A stretch of 64,000 nucleotides of DNA from VFMC01 sp040398525 (GCA_040398525.1 JBBATY010000002.1:145304-209303); one strand, 5' to 3'; positions 42,771 through 51,116 are shown, numbered from the stretch's first letter. Notes: generated from the letters alone by a model not told the origin. Program-made: numbers and translations.

Positions 42771-43537
42771 ACCGTCCGTTCGCCTATGGGGACAAGGTGC
42801 TGCTCCTCGACACCAAGCAGCGCCGCTACCTGATCACCCTGGTGGAAGGTGGCGAGTTCCACAGCCACAACGGCTTCGTCCCACACGCCGACATCGCCGA
42901 GCGCGCCGAGGGATGCGTGACCCGGAGCACGAAGGGGGCGGTCTACATCGCCTTGCGCCCGACCCTCGAGGACTTCGTGGTCGAGATGCCGAGAGGGGCG
43001 CAGGTCATCTACCCGAAGGACCTCGCCCCGATCTGCATGTTGGCCGACATCGGCCCCGGTGTGAGAGTGCTCGAGAGCGGTGTCGGTTCGGGTGCGCTCA
43101 GCATGACGATGCTGCGCTGGGGTGCAGAGATCGTCGGGTACGAGTTACGCGAGGACTTCGCGAACAGAGCTCGAGCCAACGTGCGGTCGTTCCTCGGAGA
43201 GGACGCGCTGTCGAACTACCAGGTCGAGATCCGTGACTGCTACCAGGGAATCGACGAGCGCGATGTCGACCGTGTCGTGCTCGACCTCCCCGAACCGTGG
43301 CAGGTCGTGCCTCACGCGATGGAGGCGTTGCGTCCCGGCGGCATCCTGGTGGCGTACTGCCCGTCGATCATCCAGGTGTCGCAGCTCCGCGAGGCGCTCG
43401 TCGGCAAGGCCTGGACGGGGACGAGGTCGCTCGAGGTGCTTCACCGCGGTTGGTACGTCGAGGGGGCCGCAGTGCGCCCGGACCACCGGATGGTCGCCCA
43501 CACCGGCTTCCTCACCGTCGGCCGCTTCCTCGGCTGA
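42767..43537 (+). CDS. trmI: tRNA (adenine-58-N1)-methyltransferase TrmI
   Basis: 256 residues, class I SAM methyltransferase. A small N-terminal beta domain (KVLLLDTKQRRYLITL) precedes the Rossmann core with YPKDLAPICMLADIGPGVRVLESGVGSGALSMTM in consecutive parts (SAM motif I VLESGVGSGALS) and the catalytic DLPEPWQV loop. The family methylates A58 in the T-loop of tRNAs as a homotetramer. Coupling to ttuA is logical because A58 and U54 pair inside the same loop. The trmI-arc neighbourhood also occurs in mycobacteria. Confidence 0.95.
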   Translation: MNRPFAYGDKVLLLDTKQRRYLITLVEGGEFHSHNGFVPHADIAERAEGCVTRSTKGAVYIALRPTLEDFVVEMPRGAQVIYPKDLAPICMLADIGPGVRVLESGVGSGALSMTMLRWGAEIVGYELREDFANRARANVRSFLGEDALSNYQVEIRDCYQGIDERDVDRVVLDLPEPWQVVPHAMEALRPGGILVAYCPSIIQVSQLREALVGKAWTGTRSLEVLHRGWYVEGAAVRPDHRMVAHTGFLTVGRFLG

Positions 43538-43561
43538 CGCTCGGCTGCTCGTCGACAGCGT

Positions 43562-43577
43562 TCCGGCTGTCGCCGGA
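43562..43577. terminator. Small hairpin after trmI
   Basis: Perfect repeat TCCGGC-TGTC-GCCGGA, between the convergent trmI and ferredoxin genes; it precedes a larger hairpin. Confidence 0.35.
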
Positions 43578-43582
43578 CGCGA

Positions 43583-43608
43583 CTGCGGGGCGCCGCAGCG
43601 CCCCGCAG
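43583..43608. terminator. Strong hairpin between convergent trmI and ferredoxin genes
   Basis: Two perfect 10-bp arms, CTGCGGGGCG and CGCCCCGCAG, with a 6-nt loop. There is no T-tract on either side. Its place between convergent genes suggests a bidirectional terminator or transcript-end stabiliser. Confidence 0.6.
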
Positions 43609-43648
43609 GATCAACGAATGGAGAACGTGTCGGACGACGGCGTTCGGC

Positions 43649-43894
43649 TCAGGGCTCGATGAAGATGCACTCGCCGGGGCACTCCTCGGCGCTCTCGATC
43701 ACACCGTCGAGCTGGTTGTCGGGGATGTTGGCCATGCCCTCTGCGCCCTGCGGGTTGCCCTTCGCCGTCGCGAAGATCTTGTCGCCTTCGCGGACGTAGG
43801 CCAGCCCGTCGTCGAGCAGGGTGAACACGTCGGGGGCGATCTCCTCGCACAGGCCGTCACCGGTGCACAGATCCTGGTCGATCCAGACCTTCAT
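43649..43894 (-). CDS. Ferredoxin, [3Fe-4S] type with central insertion
   Basis: 81 residues. Cysteines are C10, C16, C72 and C76. Position 13 of the CTGDGLC motif is Asp where a [4Fe-4S] protein has Cys, which points to a [3Fe-4S] or Asp-ligated cluster; cytochrome-P450-partner ferredoxins look like this. C72-PGE-C76 completes the site. The distance between the halves is longer than in the shortest ferredoxins. ATG 43894 starts the canonical MKVWIDQDLC. A -10 box and a 13-bp palindrome lie upstream, so the gene is leadered and probably regulated. Confidence 0.85.
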   Translation of the reverse strand: MKVWIDQDLCTGDGLCEEIAPDVFTLLDDGLAYVREGDKIFATAKGNPQGAEGMANIPDNQLDGVIESAEECPGECIFIEP

Positions 43895-43946
43895 TGCGGT
43901 TTGCGTCTCCTCGTTCGGGCGACCATCGTCGATGGCGTCGGACGAA

Positions 43947-43952
43947 AGTCTA
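43947..43952 (-). promoter_or_regulatory. -10 hexamer TAGACT for the ferredoxin gene
   Basis: TAGACT on the minus strand lies 52 nt before ATG 43894, giving a leader of about 45 nt. GAGGAG about 12 nt before the ATG is a possible RBS. Confidence 0.45.
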
Positions 43953-43954
43953 AC

Positions 43955-43967
43955 CGTCACAGTGACG
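43955..43967. promoter_or_regulatory. 13-bp palindrome CGTCAC-A-GTGACG upstream of the ferredoxin gene
   Basis: Perfect 6-bp arms around a single A, ending 2 bp upstream of the ferredoxin -10 box, in its spacer/-35 zone. This position suits a repressor or activator operator. It lies about 60 bp from the start of the divergent arc gene. Confidence 0.5.
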
Positions 43968-44014
43968 TCCGGCGAAGTGACCACGTGTGGCATGCGTCGA
44001 TGAACCGGTGCGTG

Positions 44015-44020
44015 TAGCTT
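44015..44020 (+). promoter_or_regulatory. -10 hexamer TAGCTT for arc
   Basis: TAGCTT followed by exactly 6 nt and ATG 44027. Confidence 0.55.
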
Positions 44021-44026
44021 CCAGCC

Positions 44027-45739
44027 ATGGCAGCACATCCCGACGACGATCCCGAGTCGCTACGGGCGCAGTCACTCGTGCTCGAGCAGGAGATCGCCGA
44101 CCTCCGCCGGCGGCTCGCCGACGCCCCGCGACGGATGCGGGCCCTCGAAGAGCGCCTGCTCGAGACCAAGGGGCAGTTGGCGCAGGCGGTCTCGCAGAAC
44201 GAGAAGTTGAGCTACACACTGCGCGAAGCACGCGAGCACATCGCCACGCTGCGCGACGAGGTCGACAAGCTGAGCCAGCCTCCATCGGCGTACGGCGTCG
44301 TGGTCGGCAAGAACGACGACGGCACGGTCGACATCCTCACGAGTGGCCGGAAGATGCGGGTGAGCTTGCACCCCGATATCGACCACGACGATCTCGAACG
44401 GGGTGCCGAGGTGGTGCTCAACGAGAGTTTCAACGTGGTGCTCGCTCGCACGGCCGAGGGCTCCGGCGAAGTGGTGACCATCCGCGAGATGCTCGACGAC
44501 GGGGTCCGCGCGCTCGTGATCGGTCGAGCCGACGAGACGCGGGTGTGTGAACTCGCCGACGGCCTCCGTGGCATCCATCTCCGCCCGGGCGACACGGTGC
44601 GGCTCGACACGCGGACCAACCTGCTGCTCGAGCGGCTGCCCCGACCCGAGGTCGAGGACCTGTTGCTCGAGGAGGTCCCCGACATCTCGTACGCCGACAT
44701 CGGAGGCCTCGACACGCAGATCGAGCAGATCGCCGACGCGGTCGAGTTGCCCTTCCTGCACGCCGAGCTGTTCGCCGAGCACCAACTGCCTGCCCCGAAG
44801 GGCATCTTGCTGTACGGCCCGCCCGGCTGCGGCAAGACGCTCATCGCCAAGGCGGTCGCCAATTCGCTGGCGCGCAAGGTGGCCGAGAAGACCGGCGGCG
44901 AGAAGGGCCGTAGCTACTTCATCAACATCAAGGGCCCCGAGCTGCTCAACAAGTACGTCGGCGAGACCGAGCGCCAGATCCGCCTCGTGTTCCAGCGGGC
45001 TCGCGAGAAGAGCGAGGAAGGCTGGCCCGTCATCGTCTTCTTCGACGAGATGGACTCGATGTTCCGGACCCGTGGCTCGGGGATCAGCTCGGACATGGAG
45101 AGCACCATCGTCCCGCAATTGTTGGCCGAGATCGACGGGGTCGAAGGTCTCCGCAACGTGATCGTGATCGGCGCGACCAACCGCGAAGACCTGATCGACC
45201 CGGCGATCCTTCGGCCCGGACGGCTCGACGTGAAGATCAAGATCGAGCGACCCGACGCAGTTGCTGCGCGGCAGATCTTCGCTCAGTACCTGACCGACGA
45301 GATCCCGATCGCGGCCGACGAGGAGGTGTCCTCGATGATCGAGGCGACGGTCGCCGAGATGTACCGCGACGATGAGGTGAACCGCTTCCTCGAGGTGACC
45401 TACCAGAACGGTGACAAGGAGATCCTGTACTACAAGGACTTCGCGTCGGGCGCGATGATCGAGAACATCGTCCGGCGGGCGAAGAAGTTGGCGATCAAGC
45501 GGGTCATCGCCGGTGGTGCCCGAGGGGTCTCCACGGCCGACCTGCTGGCCTCGATCAAGCAGGAGTACAAAGAGCACGAGGACCTGCCGAACACCACGAA
45601 CCCCGACGACTGGGCGAAGATCTCCGGCAAGAAGGGTGAGCGGATCGTGTTCATCCGCACGCTGGTGTCCGGACGCGCCGAGGCCGAACGCGAGGGCGGC
45701 CGGGCGATCGAACGGGTGGGCACCGGGCAGTACCTGTAG
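44027..45739 (+). CDS. arc: Proteasome-associated AAA+ ATPase (ARC/Mpa)
   Basis: 570 residues. Unfolds pupylated proteins and feeds them to the 20S proteasome. An N-terminal coiled coil that binds Pup (about 12-82) precedes tandem OB domains (about 88-200) and an AAA domain with Walker A GPPGCGKT (264-271) and Walker B VIVFFDEMD (335-343). The protein ends GTGQYL; the penultimate-Tyr tail docks into the proteasome alpha ring and opens the gate. All elements are intact. First gene of the Pup-proteasome locus. Confidence 0.97.
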   Translation: MAAHPDDDPESLRAQSLVLEQEIADLRRRLADAPRRMRALEERLLETKGQLAQAVSQNEKLSYTLREAREHIATLRDEVDKLSQPPSAYGVVVGKNDDGTVDILTSGRKMRVSLHPDIDHDDLERGAEVVLNESFNVVLARTAEGSGEVVTIREMLDDGVRALVIGRADETRVCELADGLRGIHLRPGDTVRLDTRTNLLLERLPRPEVEDLLLEEVPDISYADIGGLDTQIEQIADAVELPFLHAELFAEHQLPAPKGILLYGPPGCGKTLIAKAVANSLARKVAEKTGGEKGRSYFINIKGPELLNKYVGETERQIRLVFQRAREKSEEGWPVIVFFDEMDSMFRTRGSGISSDMESTIVPQLLAEIDGVEGLRNVIVIGATNREDLIDPAILRPGRLDVKIKIERPDAVAARQIFAQYLTDEIPIAADEEVSSMIEATVAEMYRDDEVNRFLEVTYQNGDKEILYYKDFASGAMIENIVRRAKKLAIKRVIAGGARGVSTADLLASIKQEYKEHEDLPNTTNPDDWAKISGKKGERIVFIRTLVSGRAEAEREGGRAIERVGTGQYL

Positions 45740-45772
45740 CCGATGCCATAGGCGCCCGCGACGGTGGGCCGA

Positions 45773-45778
45773 TAGGGT
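45773..45778 (+). promoter_or_regulatory. -10 hexamer TAGGGT for dop-pup-prcBA
   Basis: TAGGGT followed by exactly 6 nt and ATG 45785. Confidence 0.55.
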
Positions 45779-45784
45779 GCGGCC

Positions 45785-47281
45785 ATGGCGATCCCCAAGG
45801 TCTGCGGCATCGAGACCGAGTACGGGATCATTGTGCGTGGGGCCGACAACAACCCGGTCCTGGCCTCGTCGGTGCTGATCAACGCCTATCTCGGTGCCTC
45901 GTCGCGGCCATCGACGTCGCGGCCCGGATGGGACTACGAAGCTGAGCACCCAGGTCGCGACGCCCGTGGGTTCAGCCTCGACGACCTGTTCGCCCCCGAG
46001 ATCGAGACGCACCTGGTGAACGCAGTGCTCACCAACGGGGCGAGGTACTACGTCGACCACGCCCATCCGGAGATCTCGACACCCGAGTGCAGGGATGCGC
46101 TCGAGGTCGTGCGCTTCGACCGGGCTGCGGAGATGATCATCGCTGCCAGCATGGACGCTGCCCGCAAACTGCTGCCGGCCGGCGCCGAGGTGCTCTGCCA
46201 CAAGAACAACTCCGATGGCAAAGGGAACAGCTACGGCTGCCACGAGAACTACCTGTTGGCGCGCGAAACACCCTTCGGTCGAGTGGTCTCTCAGTTGACC
46301 CCCCACTTCGTCACTCGGCAGGTGGTGGTGGGGGCCGGCAAGGTCGGCTGCGAGCTCCCTGGTGTGGCGGCCGATCATGTCGCGTACCAGATCAGCCAGC
46401 GAGCCGACTTCTTCGAGGAGGAGGTTGGCCTCGAGACTACGCTCAAGCGGCCGATCGTCAACACCCGCGACGAGCCTCATTGCGATGCGACGAAGTACCG
46501 GCGTCTGCACGTGATCGTCGGCGACGCGAACATGAGTGAGGTCGCCACGTTCGTCAAGGTCGGCGCCACTGCCATCGTGCTGTCGATGATCGAGGACGAC
46601 GCGCTCGGCGACGACCTCGAGCTGGCCAACCCGGTCGGGGCGATCCGTCAGGTGAGCCACGACCCGACCCTGCAACGCACGATCCTGTTGCGCTCGGGCC
46701 GTCGGGCCACGGCGCTCGAGATCCAGTGGTCGCTGCTCGAACGAGCCCGTCGCTATCAGCGCTCGCATGGTCTCGAACCGGTCGGCGAAGAGGTCGGCGC
46801 ATCCGTGCTCGACCGCTGGGAAGCGATCCTGACCGGGCTCGAGCATGATGTCGACAGCGTCGCCGACGTGGTCGACTGGGTGGCCAAGCGGCGTCTGGTC
46901 GACGGGTTCGCCGATCGCCACGGCCTCAGCCCAGGCGACGCACGGTTGAAGGCCATCGACCTGCAGTACCACGACATGCGCCCCGACCGGTGCTTGGCGG
47001 CCCGGGTCGGCCTGCAGCGCATCGTCGGCGACGGCGAAGCGCAGCGGGCGATGACCGAGCCGCCCGATACGACGCGTGCCTACTTCCGGGGCCGGTGCCT
47101 CGCCACGTGGCCCGACCGGGTGGTGGCCGCGAACTGGGACTCGATCGTGTTCGACATCGGCCGCGAGCCGCTCCGGCGGGTCCCGATGATGGAGCCGCTG
47201 CGCGGGACCCGTGCCCTGGTGGCTAGCTTGATCGATGAGAGCTCGTCGGCGGCCGATCTGATCGCCCGTCTCGAGCGATGA
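45785..47281 (+). CDS. dop: Depupylase/deamidase Dop
   Basis: 498 residues. Glutamine-synthetase-like enzyme that cleaves Pup from substrates and, in species with Pup-Gln, deamidates it. Start GIETEYGI; HAHPEIS(T) and ENYLLAR segments of the carboxylate-amine ligase fold; NTRDEPH and HVIVGDANMSE shared with PafA. The extra loop after the first strand (VRGADNNPVLASSVLINAYL) distinguishes Dop from PafA. Since Pup here ends in Glu, only the depupylase activity should be needed. Confidence 0.95.
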   Translation: MAIPKVCGIETEYGIIVRGADNNPVLASSVLINAYLGASSRPSTSRPGWDYEAEHPGRDARGFSLDDLFAPEIETHLVNAVLTNGARYYVDHAHPEISTPECRDALEVVRFDRAAEMIIAASMDAARKLLPAGAEVLCHKNNSDGKGNSYGCHENYLLARETPFGRVVSQLTPHFVTRQVVVGAGKVGCELPGVAADHVAYQISQRADFFEEEVGLETTLKRPIVNTRDEPHCDATKYRRLHVIVGDANMSEVATFVKVGATAIVLSMIEDDALGDDLELANPVGAIRQVSHDPTLQRTILLRSGRRATALEIQWSLLERARRYQRSHGLEPVGEEVGASVLDRWEAILTGLEHDVDSVADVVDWVAKRRLVDGFADRHGLSPGDARLKAIDLQYHDMRPDRCLAARVGLQRIVGDGEAQRAMTEPPDTTRAYFRGRCLATWPDRVVAANWDSIVFDIGREPLRRVPMMEPLRGTRALVASLIDESSSAADLIARLER

Positions 47282-47330
47282 TCAGCCTCGTCCACCCCGA
47301 CCGTTCAGTCCGCTGAGGAGACCAGACCAG

Positions 47331-47525
47331 ATGGCAGAACGAACCCACAAGCAGAAGCAGACCTCGACCCGGTCCGAGGAGGAGGTCGTCGACGCCCAGG
47401 CGTCGACCGCGCAGGGCGACAAGCTGCGCGCCGAGCTCGACGATCTGCTCGACGAGATCGACGGGGTGCTCGAGACCAACGCCGAGGACTTCGTCAAGTC
47501 GTATGTCCAGAAGGGCGGCGAGTAA
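47331..47525 (+). CDS. pup: Prokaryotic ubiquitin-like protein Pup
   Basis: 64 residues, mostly disordered and acidic. It ends DFVKSYVQKGGE: the C-terminal Gly-Gly-Glu is ready for ligation to lysines by PafA with no prior deamidation. The helix-forming region LRAELDDLLDEIDGVLETNA binds the ARC coiled coil. GAGGAG lies 10 nt before the ATG. It sits between dop and prcB, the standard order. Confidence 0.97.
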   Translation: MAERTHKQKQTSTRSEEEVVDAQASTAQGDKLRAELDDLLDEIDGVLETNAEDFVKSYVQKGGE

Positions 47526-47529
47526 CCCG

Positions 47530-48324
47530 ATGTCGATGCCGATCTTCCCGCCCGGGTCGGATCCCGGCGCGAGCTTCCCTGAGCTGCTGCGGCGTCTGGG
47601 CGCGTCACCCGTGTTGCCGGAGGCGGTCCCAGCCGCAGGCCACGGGCTGTCGGTTCCGCACGCGACGACCTGTGTCGCTCTGCGGTTCGCCGACGGAGTG
47701 GTGATGGCCGGCGACAGGCGGGCGACCAGCGGGAACCTCATCAGCCATCGCGGCATGGAGAAGGTCGTCCAGGCCGATCGCTACAGCGGTGTGGCAATCG
47801 CGGGTGCGGCCGGCCCGGCGATGGAGATGATCAAGCTCTTCACGCTCCAGCTCGAGCACTACGAGAAGGTCGAGGGCACGTCGCTCAGCCTCGAGGGCAA
47901 GGCCAACCAGCTCTCGATGATGGTGCGGGGGAACCTTCCGGCAGCGATGCAAGGCATGGTGGTCGTGCCGCTCTTCGCGGGTTACGACACACGCCGAGGG
48001 AACGGCAGGCTGTGGAGCTACGACGTGACGGGCGGCAGGTACGAGGAGTTCGACTATGCCGCCACGGGCTCGGGCAGCCTCCATGCCGGGACGGTGGTGA
48101 AGGTCGGCTACCGCGAGCAGATGACTGCCGACGACGCGATCCGGCTCGCCTGCACGTCGTTGTGGGAGGCCGCCGATGCCGACTCGGCGACCGGTGGTCC
48201 CGATGCGCTCCGTGGGATCTACCCCGTCGTCGCCACGATCACCGCGCAGGGGTGGCAACGGCTCGACGACACCGACCTTGCTGCGCGGTACGAAGCGATC
48301 GTCGAGGAGGTGCGGTCGCGATGA
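47530..48324 (+). CDS. prcB: Proteasome beta subunit PrcB
   Basis: 264 residues. Catalytic Ntn-hydrolase subunit. A propeptide of about 45 residues ends VPHA, and the mature enzyme begins at Thr46 (TTCVALRFADGVVMAGDRRAT), with Thr46 as nucleophile and GDRR following. The ATG comes 4 nt after the pup stop. The end overlaps prcA by 4 nt, favouring balanced production of alpha and beta rings. Confidence 0.96.
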   Translation: MSMPIFPPGSDPGASFPELLRRLGASPVLPEAVPAAGHGLSVPHATTCVALRFADGVVMAGDRRATSGNLISHRGMEKVVQADRYSGVAIAGAAGPAMEMIKLFTLQLEHYEKVEGTSLSLEGKANQLSMMVRGNLPAAMQGMVVVPLFAGYDTRRGNGRLWSYDVTGGRYEEFDYAATGSGSLHAGTVVKVGYREQMTADDAIRLACTSLWEAADADSATGGPDALRGIYPVVATITAQGWQRLDDTDLAARYEAIVEEVRSR

Positions 48325-49001
48325 GCATGCCCTTCTACGTGGCGCCCGAGCAGGTGATGAAGGATCGGGCGGATTACGCCCGCAAGGGCATCGCCCGAGG
48401 TCGGGCGCTCGTCGCCGTGCGCTATGCAGATGGCATCGCGCTCGTCGCCGAGAACCCCTCCAACACCCTGCGCAAGATCAGCGAGATCTACGACCGGATC
48501 GCCTTCGCCGGGGTGGGGAAGTACAACGAGTTCGATCAACTGCGTGTCGCCGGAGTGCGGGCGGCCGACCTGAAGGGCTACCAGTATTCACGTGACGACG
48601 TCGACGCGAGGAGCCTCGCCAACCAGTACGCGCAGATCCTGGGCCAGATCTTCACCCACGAGATGAAGCCGATGGAGGTCGAGATCCTGGTCGCCGAGGT
48701 CGGTGTCACCGGCGAGTCCGACCAGCTCTTCCACATTCTCTACGACGGCACGGTGATGGACGAGCGGGGCTTCAGCGTGCTCGGCGGCGATGCCGAGGCG
48801 ATCACGTCGAGGCTCCGCGACCTCGAGCTCGGCGGGCAGTCGCTCGGAGCGGCCGTCGCAGCGGCGACGTCGTCGCTCAGCGGTCCCGACCGCACGCTCA
48901 AAGCCGAGGACCTCGAGGTGGCTGTGCTGGCGCGCTCGAACGGCCGTCGCTGTTTCCGGCGGCTCGAGGACGACGAGGTCGCCGCGCTGCTGGCGGGCTG
49001 A
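48321..49001 (+). CDS. prcA: Proteasome alpha subunit PrcA
   Basis: 226 residues. Forms the outer gate rings of the 20S core. It starts MSMPFYVAPEQVMKDRADYARKGIARGR, the actinobacterial alpha N-terminus, followed by VAVRYADGIALVAEN and a full Ntn fold without a catalytic Thr. Its stop shares the sequence TGATG with the start of pxpA, so the 5-oxoprolinase genes are translationally coupled to it. Confidence 0.96.
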   Translation: MSMPFYVAPEQVMKDRADYARKGIARGRALVAVRYADGIALVAENPSNTLRKISEIYDRIAFAGVGKYNEFDQLRVAGVRAADLKGYQYSRDDVDARSLANQYAQILGQIFTHEMKPMEVEILVAEVGVTGESDQLFHILYDGTVMDERGFSVLGGDAEAITSRLRDLELGGQSLGAAVAAATSSLSGPDRTLKAEDLEVAVLARSNGRRCFRRLEDDEVAALLAG

Positions 49002-49726
49002 TGACCCGCCCGGTCGATCTCAACGCCGATCTCGGCGAGGGGTACGGCAGGTGGTCGCTCGGCGACGACGTTGGTCTGCTCGACGTGATCACGTCTGCCA
49101 ACGTCGCGTGCGGGTACCACGCAGGGGACCCAGCGACGATGCGTCGAACGTGTGCTGCGGCGGTAGAGCGAGGCGTCGCCATCGGGGCACAGGTCTCGTA
49201 CCCCGACCTGATGGGGTTCGGCAGACGGTTCCTCGACATGGAGCCGGGCGATCTCGCCGATGCCGTCGTGTACCAGGTCGGAGCGTTGCAGGCGATGGCC
49301 GCCGTCGTCGGTGGGCGGGTCACCTACGTCAAGCCGCATGGTGCGCTGTACCACGCCGTGATGCACCACGCGGCCCAAGCGGCTGCGGTAGTCGATGCTG
49401 TGCGCGCCCTCGGCGATGGACTGGTGCTGCTCGGTCTGCCCAACTCGGAGATCGAGCACGCAGCGGCTCGAGCGGGGATCGGCTTCATCACCGAGGGATT
49501 CGCCGATCGGGGGTACGACGCGGACGGGCGGCTCGTGCCCAGAGGGCAACCGGGCGATCTGCTGGTCGATCCGGCCGCAGTTGCCGAGCAGGCCGTGGCG
49601 TTGCTGGCGTGGCGGGTCGATTCGATCTGCGTCCACAGCGACACGCCAGGTGCGACGGGCCTTGCCGTAGCGGCTCGGACGGCGCTGATCGCCGCCGGCG
49701 CCACGCTCGCCCCTGCGGCTCCATGA
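49001..49726 (+). CDS. pxpA: 5-oxoprolinase subunit PxpA (LamB/YcsF family)
   Basis: 241 residues. Subunit A of the ATP-dependent pyroglutamate-to-glutamate enzyme. Diagnostic are VDLNADLGEGYGRW, ITSANVACGYHAGDP, GAQVSYPDLMGFGRR, VKPHGALYH and the tail VCVHSDTPGA-type SICVHSDTPGATG. The ATG overlaps the prcA stop by 1 nt. Together with pxpB and pxpC the set is complete. Confidence 0.95.
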   Translation: MTRPVDLNADLGEGYGRWSLGDDVGLLDVITSANVACGYHAGDPATMRRTCAAAVERGVAIGAQVSYPDLMGFGRRFLDMEPGDLADAVVYQVGALQAMAAVVGGRVTYVKPHGALYHAVMHHAAQAAAVVDAVRALGDGLVLLGLPNSEIEHAAARAGIGFITEGFADRGYDADGRLVPRGQPGDLLVDPAAVAEQAVALLAWRVDSICVHSDTPGATGLAVAARTALIAAGATLAPAAP

Positions 49727-50319
49727 GGCTGTTGCCGTACGGCCCGAGGGCGCTGCTCGCCGAGTTCGGAACGCTCGAGGAGGTGATTGCAGCTGCGTCG
49801 TCCCTGCGGAACGCCTCCATCCCCGGGGTGACGGAGATCGTCCCGGCGGCGCGCACCGTGCTTGTCGTCCACGACGGCGCCGATCCGGCTCGGATCGCAG
49901 CGTCGCTCGACGCCGGGAGCGGCACACTGCCGCCGCCGATCGGCACCGTGCGTATCCCGGTTCGCTACGACGGCCCCGATCTGGAGGAGGTCGCTGCGGC
50001 GACCGGCCTCGGCGTCGACGAGGTGGTGGCTCTGCACTCCGGTGCCACCTATCGGGTCGCCTTCTGCGGCTTCCTCCCGGGTTTCGCGTATCTGGTCGGC
50101 CTCCCCGAACGCCTGCGCCTGCCGCGGCGACCGACACCTCGTCCTCGGGTCGTCGCGGGGTCGGTCGCGATCGCCGACGAGTTCTCTGGCGTGTACCCCT
50201 CGGCCTCGCCCGGCGGATGGCATCTCCTCGGCCGGACCGATGTCTGCCTGTGGGATCCCGACCGCACGCCACCCGGCTTGCTCCTGCCCGGCTCCGCCGT
50301 CGTGTTCGAGGCCTGCTGA
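49723..50319 (+). CDS. pxpB: 5-oxoprolinase subunit PxpB (KipI/allophanate hydrolase subunit 1 family)
   Basis: 198 residues. Typical motifs are IPVRYDGPDLEEVAAATGL, HSGATYRVAFCGFLPGFAYL and GSVAIADEFSGVYPSASPGGWHLLGRT. The start overlaps the pxpA stop (ATGA). With PxpC it forms the kinase-like half of the complex, activating 5-oxoproline with ATP. Confidence 0.95.
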   Translation: MRLLPYGPRALLAEFGTLEEVIAAASSLRNASIPGVTEIVPAARTVLVVHDGADPARIAASLDAGSGTLPPPIGTVRIPVRYDGPDLEEVAAATGLGVDEVVALHSGATYRVAFCGFLPGFAYLVGLPERLRLPRRPTPRPRVVAGSVAIADEFSGVYPSASPGGWHLLGRTDVCLWDPDRTPPGLLLPGSAVVFEAC

Positions 50320-50321
50320 CG

Positions 50322-51116
50322 ATGGTCGCCCTGCGGGTGCGTGCCGTCGGGCTGGCGAGCTCGATCCGCGACGCGGGTCGCCCCGGTTTGGCGCACCTGG
50401 GCAGTGGACGTGGGGGAGCGGTCGATCTCGACTCGCATCGGCTGGTGAACCGCCTCGTCGGGAACCACCCCGATGCGGCCACCGTCGAGACCTCGGGCGG
50501 GCTGGTCGTCGAGGTCGGTCGACCCGTGCTCGTCGCGGTGGTGGGGAGCCAGGTCGATCTGCAGGTCGAGCACGGCCCTCCGCTCGGCTGGGGGGTCGCA
50601 ACGGCGCTCCCGGCGGGCGCGGTCGTGCGGGTCGGTCGGCTACGAGACGGCGTGCGCTGCTATCTGGCTGTTCGCGGAGGGGTCGACGGCGAGGGCTGGC
50701 CGGAGTCGCTCGATGTTGCTACGGACGTGGTGGGCCCCCCATCGGAGGCCATCGCCGTGCCGCGGGGCTTCGACAGGTCCGTGCGGTTGTGGCCGGGCCC
50801 GCGGCTCGACTGGTTCGAGCCGGGGACCTGGGACGTCCTCGTCGGCGCCGAGTGGACGGTCTCTGCAACGAGCGACCGGGTGGGTCTTCGACTGGTCGGG
50901 CCGAAGCTGGCGCGGACCGTGCTCGACGAGTTGCCCTCCGAAGGGCTCGTCGAGGGGGCTGTCCAGGTGCCACCGGACGGGCAGCCGATCGTGATGCTCG
51001 CCGACCACCCCGTCACGGGTGGATACCCCGTGGTTGCCGTGGTCGATCCCGCCGACATCGGCCTGGTGGCGCAACACCGGCCCGGTGCACGGGTCAGCTT
51101 CCGCCGCGCCCGCTGA
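50322..51116 (+). CDS. pxpC: 5-oxoprolinase subunit PxpC (KipA/allophanate hydrolase subunit 2 family)
   Basis: 264 residues. Start LRVRAVGLASSIRDAGRPGLAHLG, with CYLAVRGGVDGE, SDRVGLRLVGP, EGLVEGAVQVPPDGQPIVMLADHPVTGGYP all typical. It follows pxpB after 2 nt. The length is on the short side for PxpC (usually about 280-310), but no motif is lost. pafA starts 24 nt later behind its own -10 box. Confidence 0.94.
   Translation: MVALRVRAVGLASSIRDAGRPGLAHLGSGRGGAVDLDSHRLVNRLVGNHPDAATVETSGGLVVEVGRPVLVAVVGSQVDLQVEHGPPLGWGVATALPAGAVVRVGRLRDGVRCYLAVRGGVDGEGWPESLDVATDVVGPPSEAIAVPRGFDRSVRLWPGPRLDWFEPGTWDVLVGAEWTVSATSDRVGLRLVGPKLARTVLDELPSEGLVEGAVQVPPDGQPIVMLADHPVTGGYPVVAVVDPADIGLVAQHRPGARVSFRRAR

Noticed and set aside
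44072..46972. A 966-residue open frame antisense to arc and dop
   Set aside because: Both sense genes are complete and conserved; the antisense product shows no domain.
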